64,000 bases of DNA. It comes from Bacteroidaceae bacterium (GTDB lineage: Bacteria > Bacteroidota > Bacteroidia > Bacteroidales > Bacteroidaceae). Below are positions 44,237 to 53,217 of the stretch, one piece after another; positions within the stretch are counted from its first letter, which is position 1, and every line of letters starts with the position of its first letter. Location of the stretch: assembly GCA_024398635.1 (NCBI GenBank), contig JAKSIV010000001.1:78286-142285 (forward strand), given 5' to 3'. The notes below the pieces were generated by a model. It ran no database searches. It saw only the letters and a program-made list of their open reading frames with translations, and was not told the origin of the DNA. Both the position numbers and the translations under genes were made by a program.

Positions 44237-45406
44237 ATGCCTGCCGTAAGCGTCATCATAGTCAGCTATAAAGTAAGGTATTACATTGAGCAGTGCCTTA
44301 ACTCGGTATTGCGCTCAGTTCCCGATGCGCAGATACTGGTTGTTGACAATAAGTCCGATGACGGATCGGTGGAATTCCTGCGCGAGCGTTTTCCGCAGGC
44401 TGAGATAATCGCGAATGATTATAACGCGGGTTTCGGCAAGGCAAACAATATGGCTTTGGCCAAGGCTGTCGGCAAGTATGTGCTGTTCCTTAACCCGGAT
44501 ACCGTAGTTGCCGAACGAACCATTCCAGGGTGTATCGCATATATGGATGCGCATCCGGAGACAGGCGCGGTGGGCGTGCGGATGCAGTATGATGACGGCC
44601 GTTTTGCGCTCGAGTCACGACGCTCGCTGCCAACGCCTTCGGTCTCATTCTGGCACATGACAGGTTTGGGACGCCTGTTCCCGCATTCCAGGAAGTTTGC
44701 CAAATATCACCTCACATATCTGGATAAGGATGAAGAGTGCCGGATTGATGTCGTGTCTGGAGCATTCATGTTCATTCGCAAGGAGGCACTTGACAAAACC
44801 GGAGGGTTTGACGAGGCGTTCTTTATGTACGGCGAGGATATCGACCTGTCATACAGGATATTGCAGGCCGGATATCATAACCGGTATCTGCCGTTGCCTA
44901 TCGTACATTATAAAGGTGAGAGCACAAACAAGACATCATATCGTTATGCCAAGGTCTTTTATGACGCCATGCTGATATTCTTCAACAAGCATTTCCGCGG
45001 CAAAAGGGACCTGTTTGCCTTCTTTGTCAGGATGGTGGTGGGAATAAGGAAGATGAATACTTACGTCCTGCAAAACATCTGGGCGCGTCGTAGGATGCTG
45101 TCTGACTATACCGAAAACTGCCTGTATGTGGGCCGTAGGGAGACATTCGCACAGGTGCAGCAGCTGATATCTGGCAGCGGGATGTTACGGAATCAGTGCT
45201 ATGTCGAGTCTGAAGGTGATATCAATGGCTCACTCAGTGATTCTGTCCTTGCCGATGTCAAGGCAATCATATTTGATACTGAATTGTTCTCATACGATGA
45301 CATTCTGGACTGGATGTATGCCAGGGCATCGGAAGGAAAACGATATAGTTTGGGGTTATATTCATCCCAAACAGGGAAACTGATAACAGAAGAAGAAGTT
45401 TTATGA
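44237..45406 (+). CDS. Family 2 glycosyltransferase, 389 aa
   Basis: The GT-A fold is seen: start VSVIIVSYKVRYYIEQCLNS, nucleotide-binding VVDNKSDDGSVEFL, acceptor region FLNPDTVVAE and GGFDEAFFMYGEDIDLSYRI. It resembles rhamnosyltransferase-like enzymes that build surface polysaccharide. The last ~100 residues add a small Rossmann-like domain (DVKAIIFDTELFSYDDILDW). Coupled by a 4-base overlap to the acetyltransferase. Confidence 0.88.
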   Translation: MPAVSVIIVSYKVRYYIEQCLNSVLRSVPDAQILVVDNKSDDGSVEFLRERFPQAEIIANDYNAGFGKANNMALAKAVGKYVLFLNPDTVVAERTIPGCIAYMDAHPETGAVGVRMQYDDGRFALESRRSLPTPSVSFWHMTGLGRLFPHSRKFAKYHLTYLDKDEECRIDVVSGAFMFIRKEALDKTGGFDEAFFMYGEDIDLSYRILQAGYHNRYLPLPIVHYKGESTNKTSYRYAKVFYDAMLIFFNKHFRGKRDLFAFFVRMVVGIRKMNTYVLQNIWARRRMLSDYTENCLYVGRRETFAQVQQLISGSGMLRNQCYVESEGDINGSLSDSVLADVKAIIFDTELFSYDDILDWMYARASEGKRYSLGLYSSQTGKLITEEEVL

Positions 45407-45933
45407 CCGAAAAGAGTTTACTCAGTGATGGAACATACCTGCTCCGTGCTCCTGAGCCGGAGGATCTGGATGTTTTGTTCAACATGGAGAATGATACATC
45501 GTTGTGGATGGTATCGGGTAATGCCGTACCTTACTCACGGTATCAGATCAAGAAGTATATCGTGCAGTCTCAGCACGATTTCTATACCGACCGTCAGGTG
45601 CGTTTCATGATTGTGCGCCTGGCCGATAATGTTGTCATGGGTAGTGTAGACTTGACTGATATCGATCCTTATAACGGTCGTGCCGAGATAGGTATCGCAC
45701 TGTTGTCTGAGTACAGAGGGCAGGGAGTGGCATCGGCTACACTCAAGATAGTTTCGGAATACGCAAAGAAGGTGCTGCGTCTGCGCCAACTGTTCTGTCA
45801 TGTGCCCTCGGACCACAAGCAGAGCATTAAATTATTTGCCAGCAATGGGTTCACTAAGACCGGTCGTCTCAAGGACTGGCTTGTCAATGATGATACGTAC
45901 ACAGATGTCCTGATACTGCAGAAATTTTTTTGA
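45403..45933 (+). CDS. GNAT-family N-acetyltransferase, 176 aa
   Basis: The acetyl-CoA loop is seen in LLSEYRGQGVASATLKIVSEYA, followed by HVPSDHKQSIKLFASNGFTK. It is like the RimJ/SpeG group. The overlap with the glycosyltransferase gene suggests a sugar or lipid-linked substrate, but the substrate is not shown by the sequence. Confidence 0.85.
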   Translation: MTEKSLLSDGTYLLRAPEPEDLDVLFNMENDTSLWMVSGNAVPYSRYQIKKYIVQSQHDFYTDRQVRFMIVRLADNVVMGSVDLTDIDPYNGRAEIGIALLSEYRGQGVASATLKIVSEYAKKVLRLRQLFCHVPSDHKQSIKLFASNGFTKTGRLKDWLVNDDTYTDVLILQKFF

Positions 45934-45953
45934 AAAAAAATGTGTACCGACGC

Positions 45954-45983
45954 TTGTGGGAATCAAAAATGTGAGTACCTTTG
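45954..45983 (+). promoter_or_regulatory. Promoter of tRNA-Asp
   Basis: TTG, 19 bases, TACCTTTG: both elements of the Bacteroides promoter, 17 bases before the tRNA. Confidence 0.75.
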
Positions 45984-46000
45984 TCACCGCAAAACAGCGA

Positions 46001-46074
46001 GGTGTGTTAGTTCAGCTGGTTAGAATGCCGCCCTGTCACGGCGGAGGTCATGGGTTCGAGTCCCATACACACCG
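46001..46074 (+). tRNA. tRNA-Asp (GTC)
   Basis: A full cloverleaf: acceptor GGTGTGT/ACACACC, anticodon loop CTGTCAC with anticodon GTC, T-arm GGGTTCGAGTCCC. CCA is not encoded. Confidence 0.96.
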
Positions 46075-46307
46075 CACAAAGATGCCCTACAAGCCTTGTA
46101 GGGCATTTCGCTTTTAAAAACCTACCTACATTCTACCTACATTTTTTTGGAGCCCTAATCAATGACCCCGGAATCCGTATGGACTCCGGGGTCGGTAGAT
46201 ACTTTAAAATCCGCTAATCTCATAGCGTATTTCAATACAAAGATAAAGAAAAGCCGATGAAATAACCAATACCCTCAATAATCTATTTTTCAACCCCTAA
46301 GCATCTA
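46075..46307. other. Region downstream of tRNA-Asp with hairpins and a tandem repeat
   Basis: There is no gene. It holds a terminator hairpin (46082-46106: ATGCCCTACAAG and its complement, then TTCGCTTTT), an exact tandem pair of the 11-mer CTACCTACATT (46122-46143) and a second strong hairpin (GACCCCGG / CCGGGGTC, 46163-46192). tRNA-adjacent repeats followed by phage-type genes suggest an old integration site. Confidence 0.6.
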
Positions 46308-46338
46308 TTGCACACTTTTGCCAAAAGTGTTACATTTG
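46308..46338 (+). promoter_or_regulatory. Promoter with operator palindrome for lysis cassette
   Basis: TTG at 46308, 20-base spacer, TACATTTG at 46331. The spacer bases 46312-46330 form one perfect palindrome, ACACTTTTGCCAAAAGTGT. A protein bound there would block RNA polymerase, so tight repression of the lysis genes is inferred. Confidence 0.7.
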
Positions 46339-46356
46339 CAATAAATCATACACGCC

Positions 46357-46890
46357 ATGAAGAACAAGAACATCACCACCATCGTAGCCATCGGCATATT
46401 CCTTCCGATGATACTCAGCTGCCGCACCGCCTGTCAGACGAGCAGCACCCAGTCCACCATCTCCAGCAGCCTGACGCAGTCGATGGACAGCGTAGCGCAA
46501 AGCATCCTGAGCAGCCGCAGGACAACCACCACCATAACCTTTCTTCCGATGCCCGCACCCGCTCTCCCCAGACCCGCCGCACCCGATATCGCCCCGGGGC
46601 CGATGCCCGCACCCTCCGATATCCCCGCACCAATCCGTGATCTCGCCGCCGCCCTCATGGAGCAGGGTGGAGGCACCATCATCATCACCCAGGATGAACA
46701 GCTTCAGAACGACACCACCACCGTAACCCATACCACAAATGCAGAACAGACCCAAGAAGGATCAGAGAGCAATGAAACCCAGTCGCAATCAAACCCGCCC
46801 CGTGCCTCACCCATAATAGACAAGATCTTCTACATCTTCCTGCTCCTGGCATTCATCATCATACTGCTTCAGGGGCGCAGGAATCAATGA
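46357..46890 (+). CDS. Candidate unimolecular spanin, 177 aa
   Basis: The N-terminus is a lipoprotein signal (KNKNITTIVAIGIFLPMILSC) with a lipobox-like ILSC near residue 22. A Pro/Ser/Thr-rich middle (APALPRPAAPDIAPGPMPAP) follows. The C-terminus has a membrane segment (IFYIFLLLAFIIILL) and a short basic end. An outer-membrane lipid anchor plus an inner-membrane C-terminal anchor is the layout of u-spanins such as phage T1 gp11, which fuse the two membranes at lysis. It is followed by a lysozyme, which supports this. Family identity is inference from topology. Confidence 0.6.
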   Translation: MKNKNITTIVAIGIFLPMILSCRTACQTSSTQSTISSSLTQSMDSVAQSILSSRRTTTTITFLPMPAPALPRPAAPDIAPGPMPAPSDIPAPIRDLAAALMEQGGGTIIITQDEQLQNDTTTVTHTTNAEQTQEGSESNETQSQSNPPRASPIIDKIFYIFLLLAFIIILLQGRRNQ

Positions 46891-46927
46891 CACACCGTTC
46901 AAACAACCATATAAACACAACACAGCC

Positions 46928-47353
46928 ATGAAATCAACCAACTACGCAATACTGCTCATCAAAAGTTTCGAGCAGCTACGCCTCAACGCATACCTTTGCC
47001 CAGCCGGTAAGTGGACCATAGGCTACGGCCACACCGACGGCGTCAACCAGGGCATGCTCATCACAGAGAAGACCGCTGATGCCTTCCTGAAGCAAGACAT
47101 TAAGCATGCTGAAGCCGAAGTCAACCGCATCGATGCAGACCTCACCCAAGAGCAGTTCGATGCCCTCGTCTCCTTCGTCTTCAACGTCGGCAGACAGAAC
47201 TTCCGAGTAAGCACTCTGCGCAAGCTCGTAGAGCGCAATCCAAATGACCCCAAGATAGCCGATGAGTTCCGCCGCTGGATCTATGCCGGCGATAAGAAAC
47301 TCCCCGGACTCATCAAAAGGAGAGAGCAAGAAATCAAATTGTATTACTCATAA
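46928..47353 (+). CDS. GH24 phage-type lysozyme, 141 aa
   Basis: The T4-like muramidase core is seen: catalytic Glu in LLIKSFEQLRLNAY, then CPAGKWTIGYGHTDGV and TQEQFDALVSFVFNVG. Normal length for an endolysin with only the catalytic domain. No signal peptide, so release needs a holin. It lies 37 bases after the spanin candidate. Confidence 0.92.
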   Translation: MKSTNYAILLIKSFEQLRLNAYLCPAGKWTIGYGHTDGVNQGMLITEKTADAFLKQDIKHAEAEVNRIDADLTQEQFDALVSFVFNVGRQNFRVSTLRKLVERNPNDPKIADEFRRWIYAGDKKLPGLIKRREQEIKLYYS

Positions 47354-47366
47354 TCAGACAAGCACC

Positions 47367-47678
47367 ATGGATACACCAACCATAAACCTGATAACAGACT
47401 GCCTGGTACCGCTGATAACAGCAGCTGCAGGCTGGCTTGCCGGCAAGCGAAAGCGCCGCAATGACTTCCTCAAGAACATGCAGGAATCCATCGATATCCT
47501 CTCCATGGAGAACAAACGCCTGATAGAGGACCTGACAACCGTTAACCGTGAGGTAGTCGCCCTCCGCCGTGAGAACGGCGAACTCAAGTACTCAGTGGAT
47601 CAACTCTGCAAGGAGAACATCCAACTGAAAGAAGAGGTCCGAAACCTCCGCACCCGGATAACCCAAGCACCTGCGTAA
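47367..47678 (+). CDS. Membrane-anchored coiled-coil protein of lysis cassette, 103 aa
   Basis: A single N-terminal hydrophobic segment (LVPLITAAAGWLAG), a basic stop (KRKRRND) and a long coiled coil (MENKRLIEDLTTVNREVVAL). It starts 13 bases after the lysozyme. It could be a holin-like or accessory lysis protein; the topology is not typical of known holins, so the role is uncertain. Confidence 0.6.
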   Translation: MDTPTINLITDCLVPLITAAAGWLAGKRKRRNDFLKNMQESIDILSMENKRLIEDLTTVNREVVALRRENGELKYSVDQLCKENIQLKEEVRNLRTRITQAPA

Positions 47679-47681
47679 CAT

Positions 47682-47752
47682 CCGATGCTGCGCATCGGTT
47701 CCGTCCCGTAACCATCACCTTTCACGAAAGCTGATGATTACGGGGCGGCTGA
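47682..47752. repeat. Two strong hairpins after the lysis cassette
   Basis: CCGATGC-TGC-GCATCGG (47682-47698) is a perfect stem. A long imperfect stem of about 19 bases (CCGTCCCGTAACCATCA with TGATGATTACGGGGCGG) follows at about 47701-47752. They may end the transcript or be recombination-site remnants. Confidence 0.5.
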
Positions 47753-47797
47753 TGAATAGCCGCACCTCATTCAGAAACAGTTCTGACATAAAAAAAT

Positions 47798-47824
47798 ATG
47801 GGCAGTGAATAGCATTCTGCCCAT
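47798..47824. terminator. Bidirectional terminator
   Basis: An A-run, stem ATGGGCAG / CTGCCCAT, and a T-rich run, between the lysis cassette and the convergent outer-membrane barrel gene. Confidence 0.85.
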
Positions 47825-47831
47825 CTCTTTT

Positions 47832-48539
47832 TTATAGTCTTAACTTCTTGTGTCGTTTTTTTCCGAAATCAAGTGGGAGTATCCAACCAATTTTCAAAGA
47901 TACGGTCGTAAGGTTGGCTTTTGGAACACCTGTACCCGTTTTGAACAAGCTGTTAATCTGGGTGCTGATTTCATCCTCAATATAGATATTGGCTAATCTG
48001 AAACCAAATACACCATGTCCGTACCACTGCAAGTTGTTGGTCTTATAGTCTAGAGTCTGCAATGATGAATCAAATGAATAACGCATGTTGAAACCTGCGC
48101 CACAGTAAAAGCCGAAAGCCTCTTGGCGGTTACCGTGATACATAAATGTCACAGGTATGTTAACAACAGATTGGCGGAATGAGAAATCTGACCCAAAAGG
48201 GTTAATTTGATCAATTACGAATGATTTGTTCAGTTCATATGAAAGACCGGTTCTGAGCCCCCAGGCGTTTTTGTTGAATTGGGCTCTGAAACCTGCATTC
48301 CAACCAATGCCATTGCCAGTTGAAACATGGGTACCAGGATAAAGGATACCTGCTGAGGTATAACCTAAGTTTACAGAGAACTCAAAAGGCTGATAGTAAC
48401 GATAATCTCCCTTATGGCTAGAACCTGGTTCAAGGACTATTTCACATTCAGTTCCTCCTTTTGAGACAGCATCTACAGTCTGGGCATTAACAAAGGAACA
48501 TGCCGTCATTAATGCAATTAGTAACAAGGTATTTCTCAT
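47832..48539 (-). CDS. Outer-membrane beta-barrel protein, 235 aa
   Basis: Signal peptide MRNTLLLIALMTACSFVNAQ. The rest has alternating amphipathic strands of a small barrel (FSVNLGYTSAGILYPG; GWNAGFRAQFNKNAWGLRTG; FGFYCGAGFNMRYSF), like PorT/OmpW-like proteins of Bacteroidetes. The ATG at the signal peptide was chosen over one 15 codons upstream. It stands alone. Confidence 0.75.
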   Translation of the reverse strand: MRNTLLLIALMTACSFVNAQTVDAVSKGGTECEIVLEPGSSHKGDYRYYQPFEFSVNLGYTSAGILYPGTHVSTGNGIGWNAGFRAQFNKNAWGLRTGLSYELNKSFVIDQINPFGSDFSFRQSVVNIPVTFMYHGNRQEAFGFYCGAGFNMRYSFDSSLQTLDYKTNNLQWYGHGVFGFRLANIYIEDEISTQINSLFKTGTGVPKANLTTVSLKIGWILPLDFGKKRHKKLRL

Positions 48540-48733
48540 ATAAAAAGCAGTTTTAAAGTTGGTGTTGGTCTTTTTGTTGAACAAAAATAGGAATGTACCT
48601 AATCTGTCACATTATCATCTGCGTTAAACAGAGTGTATCTTATTCAAAATTGTCAAATAGCGTGCCTGATATAACAAGGCTTAACTTATATCAGATAGTT
48701 CATTAACAACTATATTAAGTACTTATTATTCCT

Positions 48734-48741
48734 TACCTTTG
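48734..48741 (+). promoter_or_regulatory. Promoter -7 box for TlpA-like lipoprotein
   Basis: TACCTTTG is a perfect match, 31 bases before the chosen ATG. The upstream region is AT-rich without a clear TTG. Confidence 0.55.
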
Positions 48742-48771
48742 CGTCAATCAATAAACCTAATGAATTCCAAT

Positions 48772-50415
48772 ATGAAGAAACGCCTGTTAATCCCAATCTA
48801 CATCATCCTGTTCAGTTTGCTGATAGGTTGCATCAACCAGTCAAGTAGCACTAAAGCTCCCAAATTCAGCGCAGCAGAGCTGCAGCAGGCAGAACAGATA
48901 CGCAACAACCTTTTCACCCCCGGCTCAGTAACAATACGCGGCACCATAAAAGGATACAACAGTAAACTCGGTGTCAAGACCTACCAGTTGTACTATTGCA
49001 ATTATTATGATGATATACATAACTCAAAGACACTTGACATTGACTCTCTTGGTCACTTTGAGGTATCATTTGATGTTCCCTTTACCATAGGCGGCTGCAT
49101 AGTTGACAGCCGTGACAAATGGCATAATTTCATTGCCCAGGCAGGCGATACGCTGCTTGCCGAGTTCAGCTTGCTGGGAAACTGTACTTTCTCCCTGTCT
49201 GATGGCCGCCCGTATCTTCTGGAACATATTGACCAGGTGTCCCGCAACGGACTTAAGTTTGATAACAGCATGTTCCGTTATGATGACTCCCACAACATAA
49301 CTCAGGTAGTGGAGTATGCACGTCAGTGTAAGGAGCAATGTCGTGAAATCCTTAACAACAATGCCCGTAAGTATCACTATACTGCCTTTGAATATCAGTA
49401 TGAGAGTCTGATGGATGATATGGAAATAATCACCTGTCTCCTCAGCTATCGCAATCAGGTGAGGGATATGGCAGACCAGCATTACCTCCGTTTCGGTGCT
49501 TCTGATATGGACAGATACCATCAATTGGATTCCATCTCAAAAGCCTATCTCACCGATACTACATTTTACAGCCTCATGCGTGAATTCCCGTATAATGACA
49601 CGCTGATGCTGGCCATGCCTTACAAATGGGCCCTGTTCAACAGGTACAAATATGATCCGGTTTATTATAGGGATTCCGTCTCAAGAGTGTGGAATAATGA
49701 CCGTGTTATATACGCCAACACCAGCTGTGATGTGGATATCATCAACAGCGCATATCACCTTGCCAATGACTGCCGTCTCTTTAAAACCGATGAACCGTCA
49801 TTGGTGGGTAAGATATGCTTTATCCAGTGGATAGGTGATATTATCGAATGGTATGCCAGCATACTTAAAGATGAACCGTCAGCTACGGCCGATGAGGTTA
49901 TAGCACGCTACTTTACATCGGCCCGCAGCCAGATAAAAGACAATCGCCTTGAATCAATGGCCGATGCCGTATATGAGCAATTTATCCTGAGTTGCGTCCC
50001 CTACAAGGAACTGCCCGATTGCACCGGCAAGAGAGTCTTGCAGACCATCCTTGACAAATACCCAGGCAAGTATGTCTATCTGGACTTCTGGTCCACCACC
50101 TGCGGACCTTGTATCTCAGGGATCAAGAATACCTTCAATAACCGCCATTATATAATGACCCGGAAATATGATAATTTCGTTATGGTCTTTATAACCGATG
50201 ATTCTCAAAGCCGGTATGAACCGTTCCGCAAAGAGTGGCTTGAAGGTGCGGAATCATATCGTATATCAACCGATGATTACAATGCCCTGAGCGGTCTCTT
50301 CAACTTCACGGCAATACCGCATCACGAGCTTATCACTCCCGATGGCCGTGCCCTGACCCGTGTTCCCCAAATGTTGGAAGTTGATCCCAATAACCCTGAC
50401 CCCAACCAGAAGTAG
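48772..50415 (+). CDS. TlpA-like thioredoxin-fold lipoprotein, 547 aa
   Basis: Lipoprotein signal (RLLIPIYIILFSLLIGC) with lipobox LIGC. Residues ~40-400 are an uncharacterised beta/helical part similar in layout to DUF4369/AhpC-TSA lipoproteins of Bacteroidetes. The C-terminal thioredoxin domain has the redox motif in DFWSTTCGPCISGIKN (CGPC). A thiol-disulfide role in the periplasm is inferred. Confidence 0.85.
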   Translation: MKKRLLIPIYIILFSLLIGCINQSSSTKAPKFSAAELQQAEQIRNNLFTPGSVTIRGTIKGYNSKLGVKTYQLYYCNYYDDIHNSKTLDIDSLGHFEVSFDVPFTIGGCIVDSRDKWHNFIAQAGDTLLAEFSLLGNCTFSLSDGRPYLLEHIDQVSRNGLKFDNSMFRYDDSHNITQVVEYARQCKEQCREILNNNARKYHYTAFEYQYESLMDDMEIITCLLSYRNQVRDMADQHYLRFGASDMDRYHQLDSISKAYLTDTTFYSLMREFPYNDTLMLAMPYKWALFNRYKYDPVYYRDSVSRVWNNDRVIYANTSCDVDIINSAYHLANDCRLFKTDEPSLVGKICFIQWIGDIIEWYASILKDEPSATADEVIARYFTSARSQIKDNRLESMADAVYEQFILSCVPYKELPDCTGKRVLQTILDKYPGKYVYLDFWSTTCGPCISGIKNTFNNRHYIMTRKYDNFVMVFITDDSQSRYEPFRKEWLEGAESYRISTDDYNALSGLFNFTAIPHHELITPDGRALTRVPQMLEVDPNNPDPNQK

Positions 50416-51518
50416 GGCAGATGTCTTCACGGCCGATATCCAAGTATCGCGGGCTGGTAGGTGCGTACCATCAGACAGTCTGCAAATAGCAGCAGTTTAA
50501 TACTTACGGCCCCGCCCTATAGAGGTAGCAGCCAGTGGCCCTGAACCATCGGCCTCCGCATCCCGCTCCAGCCGATGCAACCGTATATAGAGCAATCCTC
50601 CCGCCCAAATGCCACTGTCTGGATTGTTTAACCCAGAACAGCCAGCGCCTGGAAGCCAGCCTCCCCACGCCCGTTACAAATTGTAACAACTGTGTCCCAA
50701 AAATGTCCCAAACTCCAATTTCACCCCATTAACATTTTCAGCATTTTTCAGCATTTCTTCAAAACCCCTCAAAAATCCCCGTCACAAGCCCTCTGGCCGC
50801 ATTCACAAAATAACAAAATCTACACCCTCAGGAATTTCACCCCAAAACCCCAATGTATACTTTTTTGTATACCCTCAAATCTCCATCTGTATCAGGCCCG
50901 TCCCGCCGCACACACCGGCAATCATTCAATAAGGAGTTCCACGCCATTACTATATCTACACCTTCCATGGTGCAAGCACTATTCCAGGCATAGATATAGC
51001 AATCGTGTTCCACGCCTCGTTTTAATTGCGGCTTCAGGCCGCAATGGGGTAAGGTTCGCTTAGAGACAGTCCTGCAGGCTTTCCCCGCTATGTAACATAA
51101 TGGAGCGGTATTATATTAAAGCGCCCTCCCGCAATCAGTCCCTTTAATATAATATCCGTTATGTATAAATATCTACAGCATCAGGCGGTCACCCTCCCTA
51201 AACAAATGCATCGCACCTGCGCTTCCTGCCGCATGCGTCAGGCGCAACCCTTCCGGGTGCTGGGTCGTTACGTTCCACCAGAACCTTATGGGTCTGCACG
51301 GCAGCCTCCATAAGGTACAGCCTCCACTTCACTCCAAGGTAGCGTGCCGCGCACCCCCGGCGGCATAGCCGCCAGCGGTACCCGTCCCGGGTATGTTTTA
51401 GGGTGCGGTCCATCAAGGCCCGCATCCCGCCATCCGGTGCGCGTAATCTTCTCGGCTTCTATTGCAAATACCAGGGATAATCCCTTAATTTGCAAATACT
51501 AACCCTTTTCTAACAATT
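50416..51518. other. 1.1-kb region without a supported gene
   Basis: The sequence is mixed. 50680-50880 is C/A-rich and low in G. A large inverted repeat lies at 51095-51162: TATTATATTAAAG (51109-51121) and its exact complement (51142-51154), with outer ACATAA/TTATGT arms. 51200-51450 is GC-rich and has only short frames with odd composition. Near 51462-51499 a TTGCAAATAC direct repeat, which also forms a TTGCAAAT/ATTTGCAA hairpin, precedes the small membrane gene. Confidence 0.55.
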
Positions 51519-51734
51519 ATGCGTACAAAAGTATTAATGACATTCTTCTACATCATGTTGGCCATCTTTGTCATAAGCATGGTGTTTTTCATCTTTACAA
51601 TATTGCAGCCGGGTAAATATGGGATGGCACTTTGGAGTAATACTATTGGCTACATCAGTGCTATAACCATGCTTATCTTAATGTCTATAAAGAATAAGTG
51701 GGATAAGCAAGACTCAGATCAGGCTGTAAAGTAA
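51519..51734 (+). CDS. Small two-helix membrane protein, 71 aa
   Basis: Two clear hydrophobic helices (FFYIMLAIFVISMVFFIFTI; IGYISAITMLILM) and a charged end (KNKWDKQDSDQAVK). Composition is normal and unlike the flanking GC-rich DNA. The function is unknown. Direct repeats of TTGCAAATAC just upstream could be regulatory. Confidence 0.55.
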   Translation: MRTKVLMTFFYIMLAIFVISMVFFIFTILQPGKYGMALWSNTIGYISAITMLILMSIKNKWDKQDSDQAVK

Positions 51735-52758
51735 CCCACAGCCATACTCGCGGGCGCATCATCAGGACAGAGACATTCTGCAGGTTTTCCCCGGCCGTCT
51801 CACACCGGTGTCTGGCCCGCGGTTACGCTCCGGCACTGGTGGCCAGTTCCATTCCGGACGGCCGTCTCCGTTCCGTGTGTACAGGGTGTTGCGGCTAACT
51901 ACATCAAGCACACGGACCAAACACACGGAACCAACGCTGCAACACTCAGTACACACTCCACTGCGCCGTCCGGCCTCCATTTCACCGCCCGCCAGCACCT
52001 CCGCTGCACTGCGGCCCAGCCCCTCGGTCTGAGACCGCCTGCCTCGGCTCGCTGGGCACAGCAGGGTGTGCTTTGCCCGGCGTGCCAGGCACATTGTGCT
52101 GCCGGCGCTCCTCCATCCGCTCCGTTACGGCCGAAGCCCACGGCCAAGGCTGTGGGCTCCGAGCCTTCACTGCGCTACTTCCGGAGTACCGTCATCCCAA
52201 AGAGCCAGCCCCGCCTACCGTCTGCGTATCAGAAACCTCATCAGGCGTTCCGGCCGCCTTCGCGGATTCACTGCCGTTCCCGCTCAGGCACTTTCCGAAT
52301 GAGGTACGGAGGAGGTACCCTTGATGTACCTTTGACATTAAGACTTGTAGCACTTCCACCCTAGGTGGTACATAGTATCGGCATACCTGCCATAATAGTC
52401 CTTCAGACCCTCCATAAATGCCGTATTTACGTGCATCTGTAGGGGAGTGGGCCATATATCCAACTCTCACAAATCACCGCCACAGCCCGGACATCGCACC
52501 TTCGGACAAAAGACGCACGCACATAAACCAGCCACACACCTGGATCACATGAACCACGTACGCAAACACACCGGATATCGCGCCGCCACACACCATCTTC
52601 CTACGCTTTCAAAACATTCATCGCTCCGGCATCGCTGAGCTCCGGACGCTTTAATACCAGGCACAAACCCACGGTACATGAACGGCCCACGCTTTCAGAA
52701 CTCCCACAGTCAATAATAGCCGCAAAACTCTTACCTTTGTGCCACTAATCCCAAGCCA
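51735..52758. other. 1.0-kb GC-rich region without a supported gene
   Basis: Several overlapping frames are open but none has protein-like composition; they are rich in P, R, C and H and lack homologous motifs. Its start (GAGACATTCTGCAGGTTTTC near 51770) resembles 51063-51088 (GAGACAGTCCTGCAGGCTTT), so similar DNA flanks the small membrane gene. Many short inverted repeats are visible. The crcB promoter box TACCTTTG lies at 52732-52739. Confidence 0.5.
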
Positions 52759-53139
52759 ATGCTGACAGATACAATCAGGAACATAATCATAGCCGGAGCC
52801 GGCAGTTTTGCCGGTGGCGCATTGCGTTACACAATATCCCTTATTATGAAAGGAGTAGGGCGTGGCTTCCCTTGGGCCACACTGGCTGTAAACCTTACAG
52901 GTTGTTTCCTGATAGGCCTGCTCTGGGGCCTGCTCAGCCGCACCTCATCGGACAACAGCAGTTGGGCCTTATTCCTAACCGTTGGTGTATGCGGTGGCTT
53001 CACAACCTTCTCCACCTTCTCCAAGGAGTCTCTCTTACTGCTTCAGGGCGGCAACATCTGGGCCTTTGCAGCTTATGTTGCCCTAAGCATCATTGCCGGC
53101 ATAGCACTGGTGGCCGTCGGCTACTATCTGGCCCGCTAA
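52759..53139 (+). CDS. crcB: Fluoride channel CrcB/FluC, 126 aa
   Basis: Four membrane helices with the family motifs GGALRYTISL near the start, TLAVNLTGCFLIGLLWG and GGFTTFSTFSKE. It exports fluoride as an antiparallel dimer. The TACCTTTG box lies 19 bases before the ATG, leaving no room for a fluoride riboswitch in the leader. Confidence 0.93.
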   Translation: MLTDTIRNIIIAGAGSFAGGALRYTISLIMKGVGRGFPWATLAVNLTGCFLIGLLWGLLSRTSSDNSSWALFLTVGVCGGFTTFSTFSKESLLLLQGGNIWAFAAYVALSIIAGIALVAVGYYLAR

Positions 53140-53217
53140 TCCCGGATCCACCCTCTACAAATGTAAAGCGGACGCTTTCAGATGAGCTATGCAGTCTAAA
53201 AACCCGTCACAAAAGTA

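Noticed and set aside
51198..52638. Several 60-110-aa frames on both strands in the GC-rich intergenic DNA
   Set aside because: They overlap each other in many frames and are rich in Pro, Arg, Cys and His, as expected from GC-rich non-coding DNA.
52680..52758. Fluoride riboswitch before crcB
   Set aside because: The promoter box leaves a leader of only about 15 bases, and no crcB-motif sequence is seen.
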